Part shown: piece by piece, positions 24,683 to 34,138 of the stretch
How positions within the stretch are numbered: position 1 is the stretch's first letter
Layout of the letters: each line of letters opens with the position of its first letter
Assembly: GCA_947628005.1 (NCBI GenBank)
Contig: CANQYI010000001.1
Coordinates: 1 to 64,000 of the forward strand
DNA from: an uncultured Clostridia bacterium
GTDB lineage: Bacteria > Bacillota > Clostridia > TANB77 > CAG-465
DNA length: 64,000 nucleotides
Direction of reading: 5' to 3'
Notes under the pieces: model-generated
Told to the model about the DNA's origin: nothing
What the model saw: only the letters and a program-made list of their open reading frames with translations
The model's database searches: none
Made by a program: the position numbers and the translations under genes

Positions 24683-25225
24683 CTACTTCTCAAAGACTTG
24701 AACTTTATACACTGGGACATTTACAACCATCGCTGCTGCAGTTGCAATTTTTGATTTAATTTCAACATTATTTGCACCTCTAGCTACTATAATTATACCC
24801 TCTACTTTTGGAGTTTCTGTGCTCTCCACAATTGCAGTCTTATTTCCAGATTGTTCATTGTACGCTACAGACTTTTCACTTGTTTTATTTCCATCCAAAC
24901 TTTCTTCCTTAGTATTGTAAGCTAAATTTTGTTTACCACTAGAAGAATACGTTAGCATTACCGATACATCATCTATACCATTAATTTTAGATAGTATATC
25001 TTCTAGGCTTTTTTTAACAGATTCCACCTCATTTTCTAAATCGGACTGTTCACTACTATTTATATTACTAGTTGAACTTGTATTATTACTATTTTTATCA
25101 TCTGATTTAAATATATAATTAATGCATATTAAGAGTACCACTAATAATATCAATAAAAAAATTAAATTTTCAGTTCTTTTTTCTTTATTATTAAAAATAT
25201 TTTTTATCGTAGTAAGATAATTCAT
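24683..25225 (-). CDS. spoIIIAG: Stage III sporulation protein AG
   Basis: This 180-aa protein has one membrane helix (NLIFLLILLVVLLICINYIF), a Ser/Asn linker, and a ring-building domain with VMLTYSSSGKQNLAYN and EGIIIVARGANNVEIKSKIATAAAMVVNV. It forms the large ring of the SpoIIIA channel in the mother-cell membrane. It ends 8 bases before spoIIIAH and begins 2 bases after spoIIIAF. Confidence 0.92.
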   Translation of the reverse strand: MNYLTTIKNIFNNKEKRTENLIFLLILLVVLLICINYIFKSDDKNSNNTSSTSNINSSEQSDLENEVESVKKSLEDILSKINGIDDVSVMLTYSSSGKQNLAYNTKEESLDGNKTSEKSVAYNEQSGNKTAIVESTETPKVEGIIIVARGANNVEIKSKIATAAAMVVNVPVYKVQVFEK

Positions 25226-25227
25226 AC

Positions 25228-25746
25228 CTATTCCCCCTCTACGACCGTAATTTTAGAATAATCTATATCATATTCTTCATTTATATACTTTATTATATAA
25301 TTTATTGACTCTAACACATTTTCCGTATTAAGTTGTTTAATTTTTATTTCTATTTTTTCTATATTATACTCATCATCTAACAATATTTGTATATCTTTGA
25401 CATTTATATTTTTTAATAATAATTTAGATGATATATTTTGTTTTAAATTTTCAATAAATTCTTTTTTTAGTAGTTCTTTTTCTGTTCCCTGATACTTTTC
25501 TATATCATATTCTTCACTACTACTAAGTGAAGAAATGTTTCCCATAACCTGATTTACAGCATTGTCTAAATTAGTTGTATTTATATATTTTATAATAGGA
25601 GACACAAGTGTAAATATAGTTACTATGCCTATTAAAGAATATATATATTTTCTCATTTTATTTTTTGGAATTATCAACGTTATAAATGTAACAAATATTC
25701 CAATGCAAAGCATTGAGCTTATCCAATTTTTAAACACATCTATCAT
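25228..25746 (-). CDS. spoIIIAF: Stage III sporulation protein AF
   Basis: This 172-aa protein has two N-terminal membrane segments (WISSMLCIGIFVTFITLII and YIYSLIGIVTIFTLVSPII) and a soluble C-terminal domain with an alternating KIEIKIKQL strand. These match SpoIIIAF, a channel component whose soluble part resembles ring-building folds. It is located between spoIIIAE and spoIIIAG as expected. Confidence 0.9.
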   Translation of the reverse strand: MIDVFKNWISSMLCIGIFVTFITLIIPKNKMRKYIYSLIGIVTIFTLVSPIIKYINTTNLDNAVNQVMGNISSLSSSEEYDIEKYQGTEKELLKKEFIENLKQNISSKLLLKNINVKDIQILLDDEYNIEKIEIKIKQLNTENVLESINYIIKYINEEYDIDYSKITVVEGE

Positions 25747-25758
25747 AATATTCCCTCT

Positions 25759-26928
25759 TTACCTAACAACACTACCCATTAAATTTAAAATTATACCTGT
25801 AGAAATAATAAATAGTATAATAATTCCTATGAGTATGCCCAACAAATTTTTATAAACGTTAGCAAAATTATCTATATACTTACTTATTTTTTCATCACTA
25901 TATATTGGTTCAATGAGCGTATTTAATATATTATAAATTATTAAAATGCTTGCTATTTTTATAATTGGTGTAATAGATATTAAAATGATTGCAATTATAC
26001 CAATTATTCCACCTGTTTTTCCTATTAGTTTTGTAGCTCCTACTACACTTTCAAAGCTATCAGAAAATAGCTTACCAACAACTGGTATAAAATTTGAAAC
26101 TGCCGCTTGAGTAGTTTTTACAGCAATAGAATCTACCGATGAACTAATAGTCCCCTCTAATGATAGCACACCCAAAAACAGAGTAAATAGTATTCCTGTG
26201 CACCAAATTGCTGCACCAGAAAATAATTTTGAAACTTTATCTATTCTTAAATTTTCAGATACACTAAATATAATATTAAAAGCTACAGATATCATAAAAA
26301 ATGGTATTACAATATAATTTATTAAAAACCCTATAAGGCTTGATATAAATAATAGTATTGGCTGTATTAATCCTGTTGTAGAAAGCGCGCCTGTAGACAT
26401 TAACACTGCAAGTAGAAATGGAGATATAACTTGCATTGTTGTAGTTAATACATTTACAGTTGTTTTAAATGATGAAATTATATCTAAAAAATTTTTTATT
26501 GTAATTGATGCTAGTGCAATAAAACAGACTGTTTTTGCAATTTTTGAAATATCTGAATTTTGCTCCACATCAAAACTTGTTATTATTGCCATAATAATAA
26601 TGATTATATATATAATCGTAGCACTCTTAATCGAAAATACTATTTCCTTAAAAAATACCTTTAATAGTACTTTTATTAAATTATCATTTATACCTTTATT
26701 ATTAATTAAATCGCTTGCTATCTGATTAAAATCAACTTGCTCTATTCCACTATTTTCTACATACTCATCTATCGTTTTTACATACTTGTCAAATTCTAAA
26801 ACCTCTTTTGTATTTTCCTTGGCTTTGCTATTTTCCTCTGCATTTATAAAGTTTGAATTAAACACAAAAGTTATTAGAGTAAAAAGAATAAACACTACCT
26901 TTTTTAATTTTTCTTTTGTAAAATTCAT
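25759..26928 (-). CDS. spoIIIAE: Stage III sporulation protein AE
   Basis: This is a 389-aa polytopic membrane protein. A signal peptide (VVFILFTLITFVFNSNFINA) is followed by a short soluble stretch and seven or so membrane helices containing the family stretch GLIQPILLFISSLIGFLINYIVIPFFMISVAFN. SpoIIIAE is thought to form part of the export gate of the SpoIIIA complex. The ATG at 26928 gives a clean signal peptide and follows the spoIIIAD stop by 7 bases. The track's GTG start seven codons earlier would overlap spoIIIAD and has no ribosome binding site. Confidence 0.93.
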   Translation of the reverse strand: MNFTKEKLKKVVFILFTLITFVFNSNFINAEENSKAKENTKEVLEFDKYVKTIDEYVENSGIEQVDFNQIASDLINNKGINDNLIKVLLKVFFKEIVFSIKSATIIYIIIIIMAIITSFDVEQNSDISKIAKTVCFIALASITIKNFLDIISSFKTTVNVLTTTMQVISPFLLAVLMSTGALSTTGLIQPILLFISSLIGFLINYIVIPFFMISVAFNIIFSVSENLRIDKVSKLFSGAAIWCTGILFTLFLGVLSLEGTISSSVDSIAVKTTQAAVSNFIPVVGKLFSDSFESVVGATKLIGKTGGIIGIIAIILISITPIIKIASILIIYNILNTLIEPIYSDEKISKYIDNFANVYKNLLGILIGIIILFIISTGIILNLMGSVVR

Positions 26929-26935
26929 ACTATTC

Positions 26936-27322
26936 TCACACCAATCCACTTAATATTTCTACTAAAGCACTTATAAGTGGAAAAGATAGTGTAAATATTG
27001 TAATTTTTCCTGCCATTTCAAGTTTAGAGGCAATTGCACTTTGTCCAGCATCTTCGCATATATTTTTGCCAAATTCAACAATATAAGCTATTGCTGTTAC
27101 TTTTAGTATAATATTTAAAAAGTCCTTATTAATGCCCGTATTATCTATCAATTTATATAGTAAATCTATTACATTAGACATTTTTGTAAGTGCAAAAATT
27201 ATTATACCTACCCCGGCAATAATACTTAAAATTAATGCAAATTCTGGCTTTTGATTTTTTAGAATTATAATCATTATTACGGAAAATATAGCAAAACCTA
27301 TTACTTTAAAAATTTCTAACAT
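26936..27322 (-). CDS. spoIIIAD: Stage III sporulation protein AD
   Basis: This is a 128-aa membrane protein with four helices and the family motif VTAIAYIVEFGKNICEDAGQSAIASKLEMAGK. It is paired with SpoIIIAC in the channel. TAGGTGGC precedes the ATG. The gene is intact and of normal length. Confidence 0.93.
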   Translation of the reverse strand: MLEIFKVIGFAIFSVIMIIILKNQKPEFALILSIIAGVGIIIFALTKMSNVIDLLYKLIDNTGINKDFLNIILKVTAIAYIVEFGKNICEDAGQSAIASKLEMAGKITIFTLSFPLISALVEILSGLV

Positions 27323-27330
27323 TTTGCCAC

Positions 27331-27525
27331 CTATAATTTAAATACTGTTCTCACAGTTTCAAACAAATTACTTATCTCATTTATGACAATCATTAAAACT
27401 ATTATAAGTCCTGTAAGTGTTGTCATCATTGCCTGATCTTCCCTACCAGCTTTTGTTAATACTTGATTTAGAACTGCAACTAATATGCCTATTCCAGCTA
27501 TTTTAAATAATAAATCTATATCCAT
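27331..27525 (-). CDS. spoIIIAC: Stage III sporulation protein AC
   Basis: This 64-aa protein has two membrane helices and the conserved loop LTKAGREDQAMMTT. It is the smallest channel component, of normal length. GAGGAGATAAATA before the ATG supports the start. Confidence 0.93.
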   Translation of the reverse strand: MDIDLLFKIAGIGILVAVLNQVLTKAGREDQAMMTTLTGLIIVLMIVINEISNLFETVRTVFKL

Positions 27526-27541
27526 TATTTATCTCCTCATT

Positions 27542-28060
27542 TTAAATAAAAATAACTACTATCATTAGACCTACTAAAGCCCCCATATTTCTATACATCT
27601 TCTCATTGGTAAGTTTTATATCATTTGCTTCTTTTATCTGATTTTCAAGTGTATATATTCCATTATTTATTATATTTATTTGACTATCAATATCACTTCT
27701 GCCCAAATTTCTAAATATTGAAATAATAACATTTTTATCATAATCCGTAAGTTCTGATAGTCTACTTATATTATCTACAATACTAAAATCTATTTTTTCA
27801 ATACTATTTTGAGTGAGCATATCTGCAACTATTTGACCGATTGCATCTTTTAGACTGGTATTTAGCTTTTGCCTAGAAACTTCATATGCATTAGATAAAA
27901 TATTCATATTATAATTTATTTCATTTTTTACTAATTCTAGAAATGTAACTGTATCTCTTAATATGTATTCTCTGTATCTAAGTTTTTTAGACTTTGAAAA
28001 GCCAATATATGTCGTTATTAATACAATAATTATAGATATTATAAACTTAAGTAGTGTCAT
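27542..28060 (-). CDS. spoIIIAB: Stage III sporulation protein AB
   Basis: This 172-aa protein has an N-terminal membrane helix followed by GFSKSKKLRYREYILRDTVTFLELVKNEI, a helical domain and a C-terminal membrane segment (MGALVGLMIVVIFI). It is homologous to GspF-like platform halves and accompanies the ATPase SpoIIIAA. It starts 1 base after the spoIIIAA stop. Confidence 0.92.
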   Translation of the reverse strand: MTLLKFIISIIIVLITTYIGFSKSKKLRYREYILRDTVTFLELVKNEINYNMNILSNAYEVSRQKLNTSLKDAIGQIVADMLTQNSIEKIDFSIVDNISRLSELTDYDKNVIISIFRNLGRSDIDSQINIINNGIYTLENQIKEANDIKLTNEKMYRNMGALVGLMIVVIFI

Positions 28061-28061
28061 C

Positions 28062-28973
28062 TTAGACTACCTCCCTTTTATTTTCAAGTAATGAATAAAC
28101 ATTCTCTATTGTCCCTGGTCCCCTTTTATTAGATAAAAATATTGCCGTTTCAAATATATCATCATCTATAAATTTTTTTATTTGTTCCTTTTTTAAGATT
28201 TCATTAAGTGAACTTCCATGCATTGTGAATACCATAGCAACACCACTTAATGATGCATATCTTATTGCTTCAATATCATTTTTACTTCCAATTTCATCTG
28301 TAGCTATTACCTTTGGTGCCATACTTCTAACTAACATTTCAATTCCTATATGCTTTGGTATATTACTCATTACATCAGTTCTAATTCCAACATCAAGATT
28401 TGTAATTCCTTGCGATACAGCTGCTATTTCCCCTCTTTCATCAACTAAAGATACATTTACTCCATTAAAATTATTTTGTCTGCTACCAGAACTTAATTGT
28501 CTTACGGTATCTCTTAAAATTGTTGTCTTTCCACAGCCTGGAGGAGAAATTATTAATGTACTTGCAATATGATCTTCCTTTATGATGTATGGCATTATCT
28601 TATCTGCACATCCTATAACCTGTCTTGCTACTCTTATATTCATACTACTTATATTTTTTATATTTTTTACTGTATCACCCTGCATTACAACTTCGCCTGT
28701 AATCCCTACCCTATGTCCACCATTTATAACTATGAAGCCATTATTTATATCATTTTGTATAGCATAAATAGAATTCTTTGAAACATTTACCAAAATTTCT
28801 AATATATCATTTAGCGTAACTATATAATCTATTTCTACCTCTTTTACCGCCACTACTAAAATTACTTTTTTGAAAGCCCTAAGCCTAATTTCATCTATAT
28901 TTACATTGCTACCAACCAGTTGCAATTTTTCTTTCAATCTTTCAGGCAATATTTTAAGTATTTCTTTATTCAT
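28062..28973 (-). CDS. spoIIIAA: Stage III sporulation protein AA (ATPase)
   Basis: This 303-aa cytoplasmic secretion ATPase powers the SpoIIIA-SpoIIQ channel between mother cell and forespore. Walker A is LIISPPGCGKTT near residue 144, followed by SLVDERGEIA, MLVRSMAPKVIATDEIG (Walker B region) and TMHGSSLNE. The ATG at 28973 with AAGGTG upstream is preferred to the track's GTG, which lies inside that ribosome binding site. First gene of the operon. A CTACAT/ATGTAG hairpin lies 50 bases upstream. Confidence 0.95.
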   Translation of the reverse strand: MNKEILKILPERLKEKLQLVGSNVNIDEIRLRAFKKVILVVAVKEVEIDYIVTLNDILEILVNVSKNSIYAIQNDINNGFIVINGGHRVGITGEVVMQGDTVKNIKNISSMNIRVARQVIGCADKIMPYIIKEDHIASTLIISPPGCGKTTILRDTVRQLSSGSRQNNFNGVNVSLVDERGEIAAVSQGITNLDVGIRTDVMSNIPKHIGIEMLVRSMAPKVIATDEIGSKNDIEAIRYASLSGVAMVFTMHGSSLNEILKKEQIKKFIDDDIFETAIFLSNKRGPGTIENVYSLLENKREVV

Positions 28974-29091
28974 ATAAATCACCTTATTTTTATTTAAACT
29001 ATACTAAAAAAGCTCTACATTTTATGTAGAAATATGGATTAACTATATAAAAATTACGTCTAGTTTTATATTTTTTTGGAAACTAAGCAAT

Positions 29092-29124
29092 AAAAAAACG
29101 CATTTTTAAAAAACGCGTTTTTTT
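29092..29124 (-). terminator. Terminator of the SNF2 helicase gene
   Basis: A 10-bp perfect stem (AAAAAAACGC with GCGTTTTTTT) lies 6 bases past the stop codon and has an A/T run on both sides. Confidence 0.85.
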
Positions 29125-29129
29125 ATTTA

Positions 29130-32100
29130 TTATTCAAATAATCCTAAAACTTCTTCCTTACTCATTTTATTTATAAATATTTCTCCTGATTTTATTATAT
29201 CATCAATTATTTTACTCTTTTTGTCTTGAAGCTCTTGTATTTTTTCCTCTATCGTACCTTTTGTAATCAATTTAAAAACTTGAACATTATTTTTTTGACC
29301 TATTCTGTATGCTCTATCTGTAGCTTGATTTTCTTGTGATAAATTCCACCATGGGTCAAAGTGAATTACCATGTCGGCACCTATTAGATTAAGTCCTGTT
29401 CCACCTGCCTTTAATGAAACTAAAAATACAGATATTTCACTAGATTTATTAAAGTCATCAACCATGCTAATTCTATCATCTACTTTTGTTTTGCCAGTAA
29501 GTTTATAATATTTTATATCATTTAAATTTAGTTCTTTTTCTAAAATATCAAAAATAGAAGTAAAACTAGAGAATATAAGCATTTTATGTCCTGAAGCAAT
29601 TGCCTCTTTAACAAGTTCTATACACTGGTTAACTTTTGAACTCTGTCCAGTATAATTATCTAAGAATAATGATGGATGTGAGGCTATTTGTCTAAGTCTT
29701 GTAATCAAAGATAATATTTTTATATTAGATAACTCTACATCATTATCTTTTAATTGTTTTCTTACTTCTTTTTGCGCACTAGAAAGATATGTATCATAAA
29801 TATTTTTTTGTTCCTCTTCCATTTCATTATACATAACTGTAACAGTCTTTTCTGGTAATTCTTTTAATACTTCTGACTTTGTTCTTCTTAGTATAAAAGG
29901 AGATACAATACTTTGAAGTTTTATTGATACATCATCATCATTTTCTTTTATTATAGGATTTTCATATATATCTTTAAATCTTCTATAAGTGTATAAATAA
30001 CCAGGCATTATAAAATCAAAAATTGACCAAAGCTCTGATAATGAATTTTCTATTGGTGTGCCAGTAAGTGCAAATCTTGATTCACCCTGAAGGCTTTTTA
30101 GTGATATTGCATTTTTTGTATTATTATTCTTTATGTACTGAGCTTCATCTGCAACTATATATCTAAAGTTAAAACTTTGATAATCTTCAATGTCTCTTTT
30201 TAATAAATCATATGAAGTTATAACTACATCATAATTTTCTACATTTTTTATCTTTTTCTTTCTTTCATTAAGATTTCCAGATACTATTAAAGTTTTAAGT
30301 GACGGAGCAAACCTCTTTATTTCATTTTCCCAATTAATATAAAGTGAACTTGGGCAAATTACTATAGAAGTTTTCTTCTGATTTTTATGTTCATCTAAAA
30401 GTAGGGCTATTATTTGTATTGTTTTTCCAAGCCCCATATCATCTGCAAGTATTCCACCAAGTCCGTACTTATCTAACGTCTTTAACCAATTAAATCCACT
30501 TTTTTGATAATTTCTAAGTGTAGTAGTTTCTATTTTAGGAATTTTAAAATCTAAATTATATGAATTTGATATATCGTTTATTAACCTTAGAAACTTAGGA
30601 TCTTTTTCAAATACTAAGCTATCATTTTTATGACTTAATTTTTCTAAATATACTGCTCTATATTTTGGTACTTTTATTTTTCCACTAGCAATTTCTTTAT
30701 AGCTTACCCCAAGATTTGTAGAAAAATTATAAAGTGTAGATATAAAAGATGAATCTAAATTAATATAACTGCCATCCTTTAGTCTATAATATTTTTTCTT
30801 TAACTTGTACTTATCAAATATTTCCTTTAGTTCTTTTTCATCAAAACTTATATTACTTAAATCAATATTAATTAGATTATTTTCAAGTCTTACACCCATA
30901 TTGATAACTTGTGGATTAAATATGCTTTTATTTTTTAATTTTTGAGTTACTAATACCTCAAATTTTTCCATAAATTTATCAATTCCAGTCTTGAAGAATT
31001 GATATATATCATCTTCATCCTTTAGATACAATACGTGTTTATCAGCATCAATTCTAAACTTATACTCTTCGAATAATCTATTTACTCTTTCCTCTTGTCT
31101 TTTATTCCTATCAATATTTACTTTTTTATTCAAATCATATGGATTAAATTCTTTATCATTGTAACAAAATTTTACATCTGCAATTATATTATTTTTGCTG
31201 TCTAAATCTAAAAATACCTTAACTCCTAAATTTTGAGATTTATATTTTCCTCTTAGATTATCATCTAAAATTAATATAGCAGATTTTTCAATATATGATA
31301 CAACACTTTCAAATACTACTGAAGCATTACTCTTTGGTATATTTATTGTTCTAGATTTTGAATTTTGAAATTCTTCTATTAATGGAAGTAGATTTGTTTT
31401 AAACTCCTTGCTACATCTATATAGCACATTATTAAATAATATATATACATTATCTGAGCCATAATATAACTTATATTCCTCAAAATTGTGATTAATTATT
31501 ATAAATTCATCACTTTCATTTATTTCAAATTTAAGCATTGGATCTTCAGATAAAAATTTTATTTTTGACAAGTTCTTATTATCATCTTCAAAATTTACTG
31601 CCTGATTTTCATATATATTAAAGAATTCATCTAAAGCGCTGTACTTTAATAGAAGAAATTTTTGATATTCTTTTTTTATTTCCATATTATTCTTTGAAAT
31701 AATATTATAATTTGCATATTCCAATAACTTTTTGCAAATAAAATTTACTGTACCTTTAGATTCATCATTAAAGTTTCCTATATCATGCCTAAAAGAGAAG
31801 TCCTTGCCATGTTCTAATATGTCTTTATTTTTTACAGCCAAAGCAAAATCATATAGACTTTTAATATTATACATTTTCTTAGAGCCTATTCTAAAATATA
31901 CACTTAGTTGATTTAAAACTTGTTCTTTTAAGATTGGAATAACATTTATTTTTAAGTTTGCCTCATTTAATTCATCTGTTAAATTTTCATAGTACTCAAG
32001 CAGGTCAGAATGTTCTTTTTGCTTATTAAGCTTTGTCTTATATCTGTCTTTTTCTAGCTTTTGTTCTTCTGATATTGATATTGTAAAATTTTTATCAGAA

Positions 32101-32411
32101 GCTTCTAGATATTTTTCTTCACTTACATACATATCAAAAGCTGTTGCTACAATATGCTTGCACACTCTATTTTTTTCAGTGAATGTTGGGCAATTACAAC
32201 GAAACCTAAGAATCCCTTTATCTCTACAGATAAAGGGTTCATATATATAATTTCCTTTTACATATGTTTGTACTTTAAAACTTTCATCAGAAATATAATT
32301 AGTCTTTTTTATTATAACCTTTTCTTCTTCATAATATTTTTTACCTTTAGCAGCAGTCATCTCTCCTGCTTTTCTAATTATACCATTTATTTCTTCTGGT
32401 TTTATTAACAT
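29130..32411 (-). CDS. SWIM zinc-finger SNF2-family helicase
   Basis: This 1093-aa protein has three parts. A SWIM zinc finger (RCNCPTFTEKNRVCKH, residues about 69-84) is followed by a long SNF2-associated middle region, then a C-terminal SNF2 ATPase. The ATPase motifs are ILADDMGLGKT (about 657), VADEAQYIKN (about 757), GTPIENSLSELW, SLKAGGTGLNL and DRAYRIGQ. These double-stranded-DNA translocases remodel nucleoprotein; bacterial members resemble HepA/RapA, but the exact role is unknown. GAGGAGAAAAGT precedes the ATG. It is a stand-alone gene of the normal length for the bacterial SWIM-SNF2 group. Confidence 0.92.
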   Translation of the reverse strand: MLIKPEEINGIIRKAGEMTAAKGKKYYEEEKVIIKKTNYISDESFKVQTYVKGNYIYEPFICRDKGILRFRCNCPTFTEKNRVCKHIVATAFDMYVSEEKYLEASDKNFTISISEEQKLEKDRYKTKLNKQKEHSDLLEYYENLTDELNEANLKINVIPILKEQVLNQLSVYFRIGSKKMYNIKSLYDFALAVKNKDILEHGKDFSFRHDIGNFNDESKGTVNFICKKLLEYANYNIISKNNMEIKKEYQKFLLLKYSALDEFFNIYENQAVNFEDDNKNLSKIKFLSEDPMLKFEINESDEFIIINHNFEEYKLYYGSDNVYILFNNVLYRCSKEFKTNLLPLIEEFQNSKSRTINIPKSNASVVFESVVSYIEKSAILILDDNLRGKYKSQNLGVKVFLDLDSKNNIIADVKFCYNDKEFNPYDLNKKVNIDRNKRQEERVNRLFEEYKFRIDADKHVLYLKDEDDIYQFFKTGIDKFMEKFEVLVTQKLKNKSIFNPQVINMGVRLENNLINIDLSNISFDEKELKEIFDKYKLKKKYYRLKDGSYINLDSSFISTLYNFSTNLGVSYKEIASGKIKVPKYRAVYLEKLSHKNDSLVFEKDPKFLRLINDISNSYNLDFKIPKIETTTLRNYQKSGFNWLKTLDKYGLGGILADDMGLGKTIQIIALLLDEHKNQKKTSIVICPSSLYINWENEIKRFAPSLKTLIVSGNLNERKKKIKNVENYDVVITSYDLLKRDIEDYQSFNFRYIVADEAQYIKNNNTKNAISLKSLQGESRFALTGTPIENSLSELWSIFDFIMPGYLYTYRRFKDIYENPIIKENDDDVSIKLQSIVSPFILRRTKSEVLKELPEKTVTVMYNEMEEEQKNIYDTYLSSAQKEVRKQLKDNDVELSNIKILSLITRLRQIASHPSLFLDNYTGQSSKVNQCIELVKEAIASGHKMLIFSSFTSIFDILEKELNLNDIKYYKLTGKTKVDDRISMVDDFNKSSEISVFLVSLKAGGTGLNLIGADMVIHFDPWWNLSQENQATDRAYRIGQKNNVQVFKLITKGTIEEKIQELQDKKSKIIDDIIKSGEIFINKMSKEEVLGLFE

Positions 32412-32434
32412 ACTTTTCTCCTCATATACTACTT

Positions 32435-34069
32435 TTATTGCAAATTATTCTTTATTACTTCCCAAACATTTGAAGTTTCTAAGCCTTTTCTCCATCCAGT
32501 AATTCCAGCTAAATTATATTTGTTTACTGTTTCAACTCTCTTTTTAACAGAGCTTTCATCTTCTATCCATAATTTATACGTTATACTTCCTTTTTTACAT
32601 TCAGCATAATTTTGACCTGCAGATTCGTCCCAAATTACTTCAATATTATTCTCCTTTATAAAATCTTGACAATCATACATATCATATACCGTTGTTGTAG
32701 GTTTTGCATCATTATCTTTAATAGTCCAAAGTCTTGTATAAAAAGGTATTCCTAAAATTATTTTTTCGCTAGGTATTTTTGAATCATTTATCAAAGAATT
32801 AATATTTGATTCAACCCATGAAACTTCTGCTATACTTCCGGCTTCACTTGACCATGCTCCTCTGTGATCGTACCCCATTAGCATTACGAAATCTGCAGCT
32901 TTTCCAACTCTTGATCTATCTATATAATTTACAAAATACATATCTACTGAAAGTGTTGCGCCCTGTTTTTTCATAAGTGGAGCAAGCTCTCTTACAAATT
33001 GTGTATATAAATCTCTATCTTCTGACTTCATTGCTTCAAAGTCTAAATTTATTCCGTCCAAATTATTAGTCTTGACTATATTTAAAATATTCTTTATTAA
33101 TTGTTCTCTCAAGTATTCACTATTCATAATTGTAGAAGTTGTATCAGCAGAAAAATCTGCATCATCTATTCCATTAGTAATTATTGGCCAAATCTTATAA
33201 CCATATTGTTTTGCTTTAGTATAATAATCATATGAGAACTCAGAATTAATTTCGCCTTTAGCATTTTTTAATTCATACCATGTTGGCATAACAACATCTA
33301 CACCGTCTATTTTATCTGTACCCAAAGTTTCAAGTTTACTACCATATTGCCAAAACATTGTTAACTTTTCATTGCTTTCAGTATTTGGAGCTGGCTCTTC
33401 TTCTTGACCCAAAGTTAAGTTTAGATCAACATTATTTTTAGATATATAACCTACTACTCCAGTTTCACTTTTTACTTTGTACCATCTAGAATGTTCTAGT
33501 GCATCCTTATACACTGTTACTGTATTATTCTTGTTTAATAATTGTAAAACTTTTGAATTTGTCTTAATATCTTCGTATATTCTTACTCTATTATTTTTAA
33601 GTAAAATATCTTCAGCTGTCTTCTTATCTATAACAATTGTATTTGTCTGTTCATTATATTCAACATTTATATTATAAATATCAGTAAATAAATTTATTGG
33701 AATATATACTGCGCCATTAACAATTTTTGCTGGATATTGAATATCGTAAAATTCCAAATTTCTAGACATTTTATTCTCATCAACTTTTAGTTTTATAACC
33801 TCAGTTGGAGTAGTTATTATAACCTTTGTAGCAACTTTATCATAGAATATATCTTCATCTATAGTTTTAGAAATTGTATTTATAGATACATATATTCCAT
33901 CATTATCAACAAATGGCTTATAAGTTGCATCAAGATTTTCTCCATAAATTACTAAATCTGCCTCATCTTTATTTGTACTCGTACCATTTATATTTGTACA
34001 AAAGAAAATTGCAAAAATTATACCAAGCATGACTACTACATGTAAAATTCTTTTTATTTCATCTACCAT
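32435..34069 (-). CDS. Membrane-anchored GH18 glycosidase with SH3 domain
   Basis: This 544-aa protein has an N-terminal membrane anchor (ILHVVVMLGIIFAIFFCT), a copper-amine-oxidase-like N domain (residues about 35-150; YIPINLF, IVIDKK), a bacterial SH3 domain (RVRIYEDIKTNSKVLQLL, ending VGYISKNNVDL), and a GH18 barrel. The catalytic DGINLDFE motif is near 338, with YDHRGAW and GIPFYTRLW following. GH18 proteins of this layout (YaaH/CwlE-like) cut cortex peptidoglycan or related glycans in spore formers. The ATG at 34069 has GGGTGAT just upstream, so it is preferred to the track start. Confidence 0.88.
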   Translation of the reverse strand: MVDEIKRILHVVVMLGIIFAIFFCTNINGTSTNKDEADLVIYGENLDATYKPFVDNDGIYVSINTISKTIDEDIFYDKVATKVIITTPTEVIKLKVDENKMSRNLEFYDIQYPAKIVNGAVYIPINLFTDIYNINVEYNEQTNTIVIDKKTAEDILLKNNRVRIYEDIKTNSKVLQLLNKNNTVTVYKDALEHSRWYKVKSETGVVGYISKNNVDLNLTLGQEEEPAPNTESNEKLTMFWQYGSKLETLGTDKIDGVDVVMPTWYELKNAKGEINSEFSYDYYTKAKQYGYKIWPIITNGIDDADFSADTTSTIMNSEYLREQLIKNILNIVKTNNLDGINLDFEAMKSEDRDLYTQFVRELAPLMKKQGATLSVDMYFVNYIDRSRVGKAADFVMLMGYDHRGAWSSEAGSIAEVSWVESNINSLINDSKIPSEKIILGIPFYTRLWTIKDNDAKPTTTVYDMYDCQDFIKENNIEVIWDESAGQNYAECKKGSITYKLWIEDESSVKKRVETVNKYNLAGITGWRKGLETSNVWEVIKNNLQ

Positions 34070-34138
34070 ATTATGATCACCCATTAAATTACATTATACA
34101 TTATTTTTATAGGTTTGTGAATACCTTTCTTAAAAAAG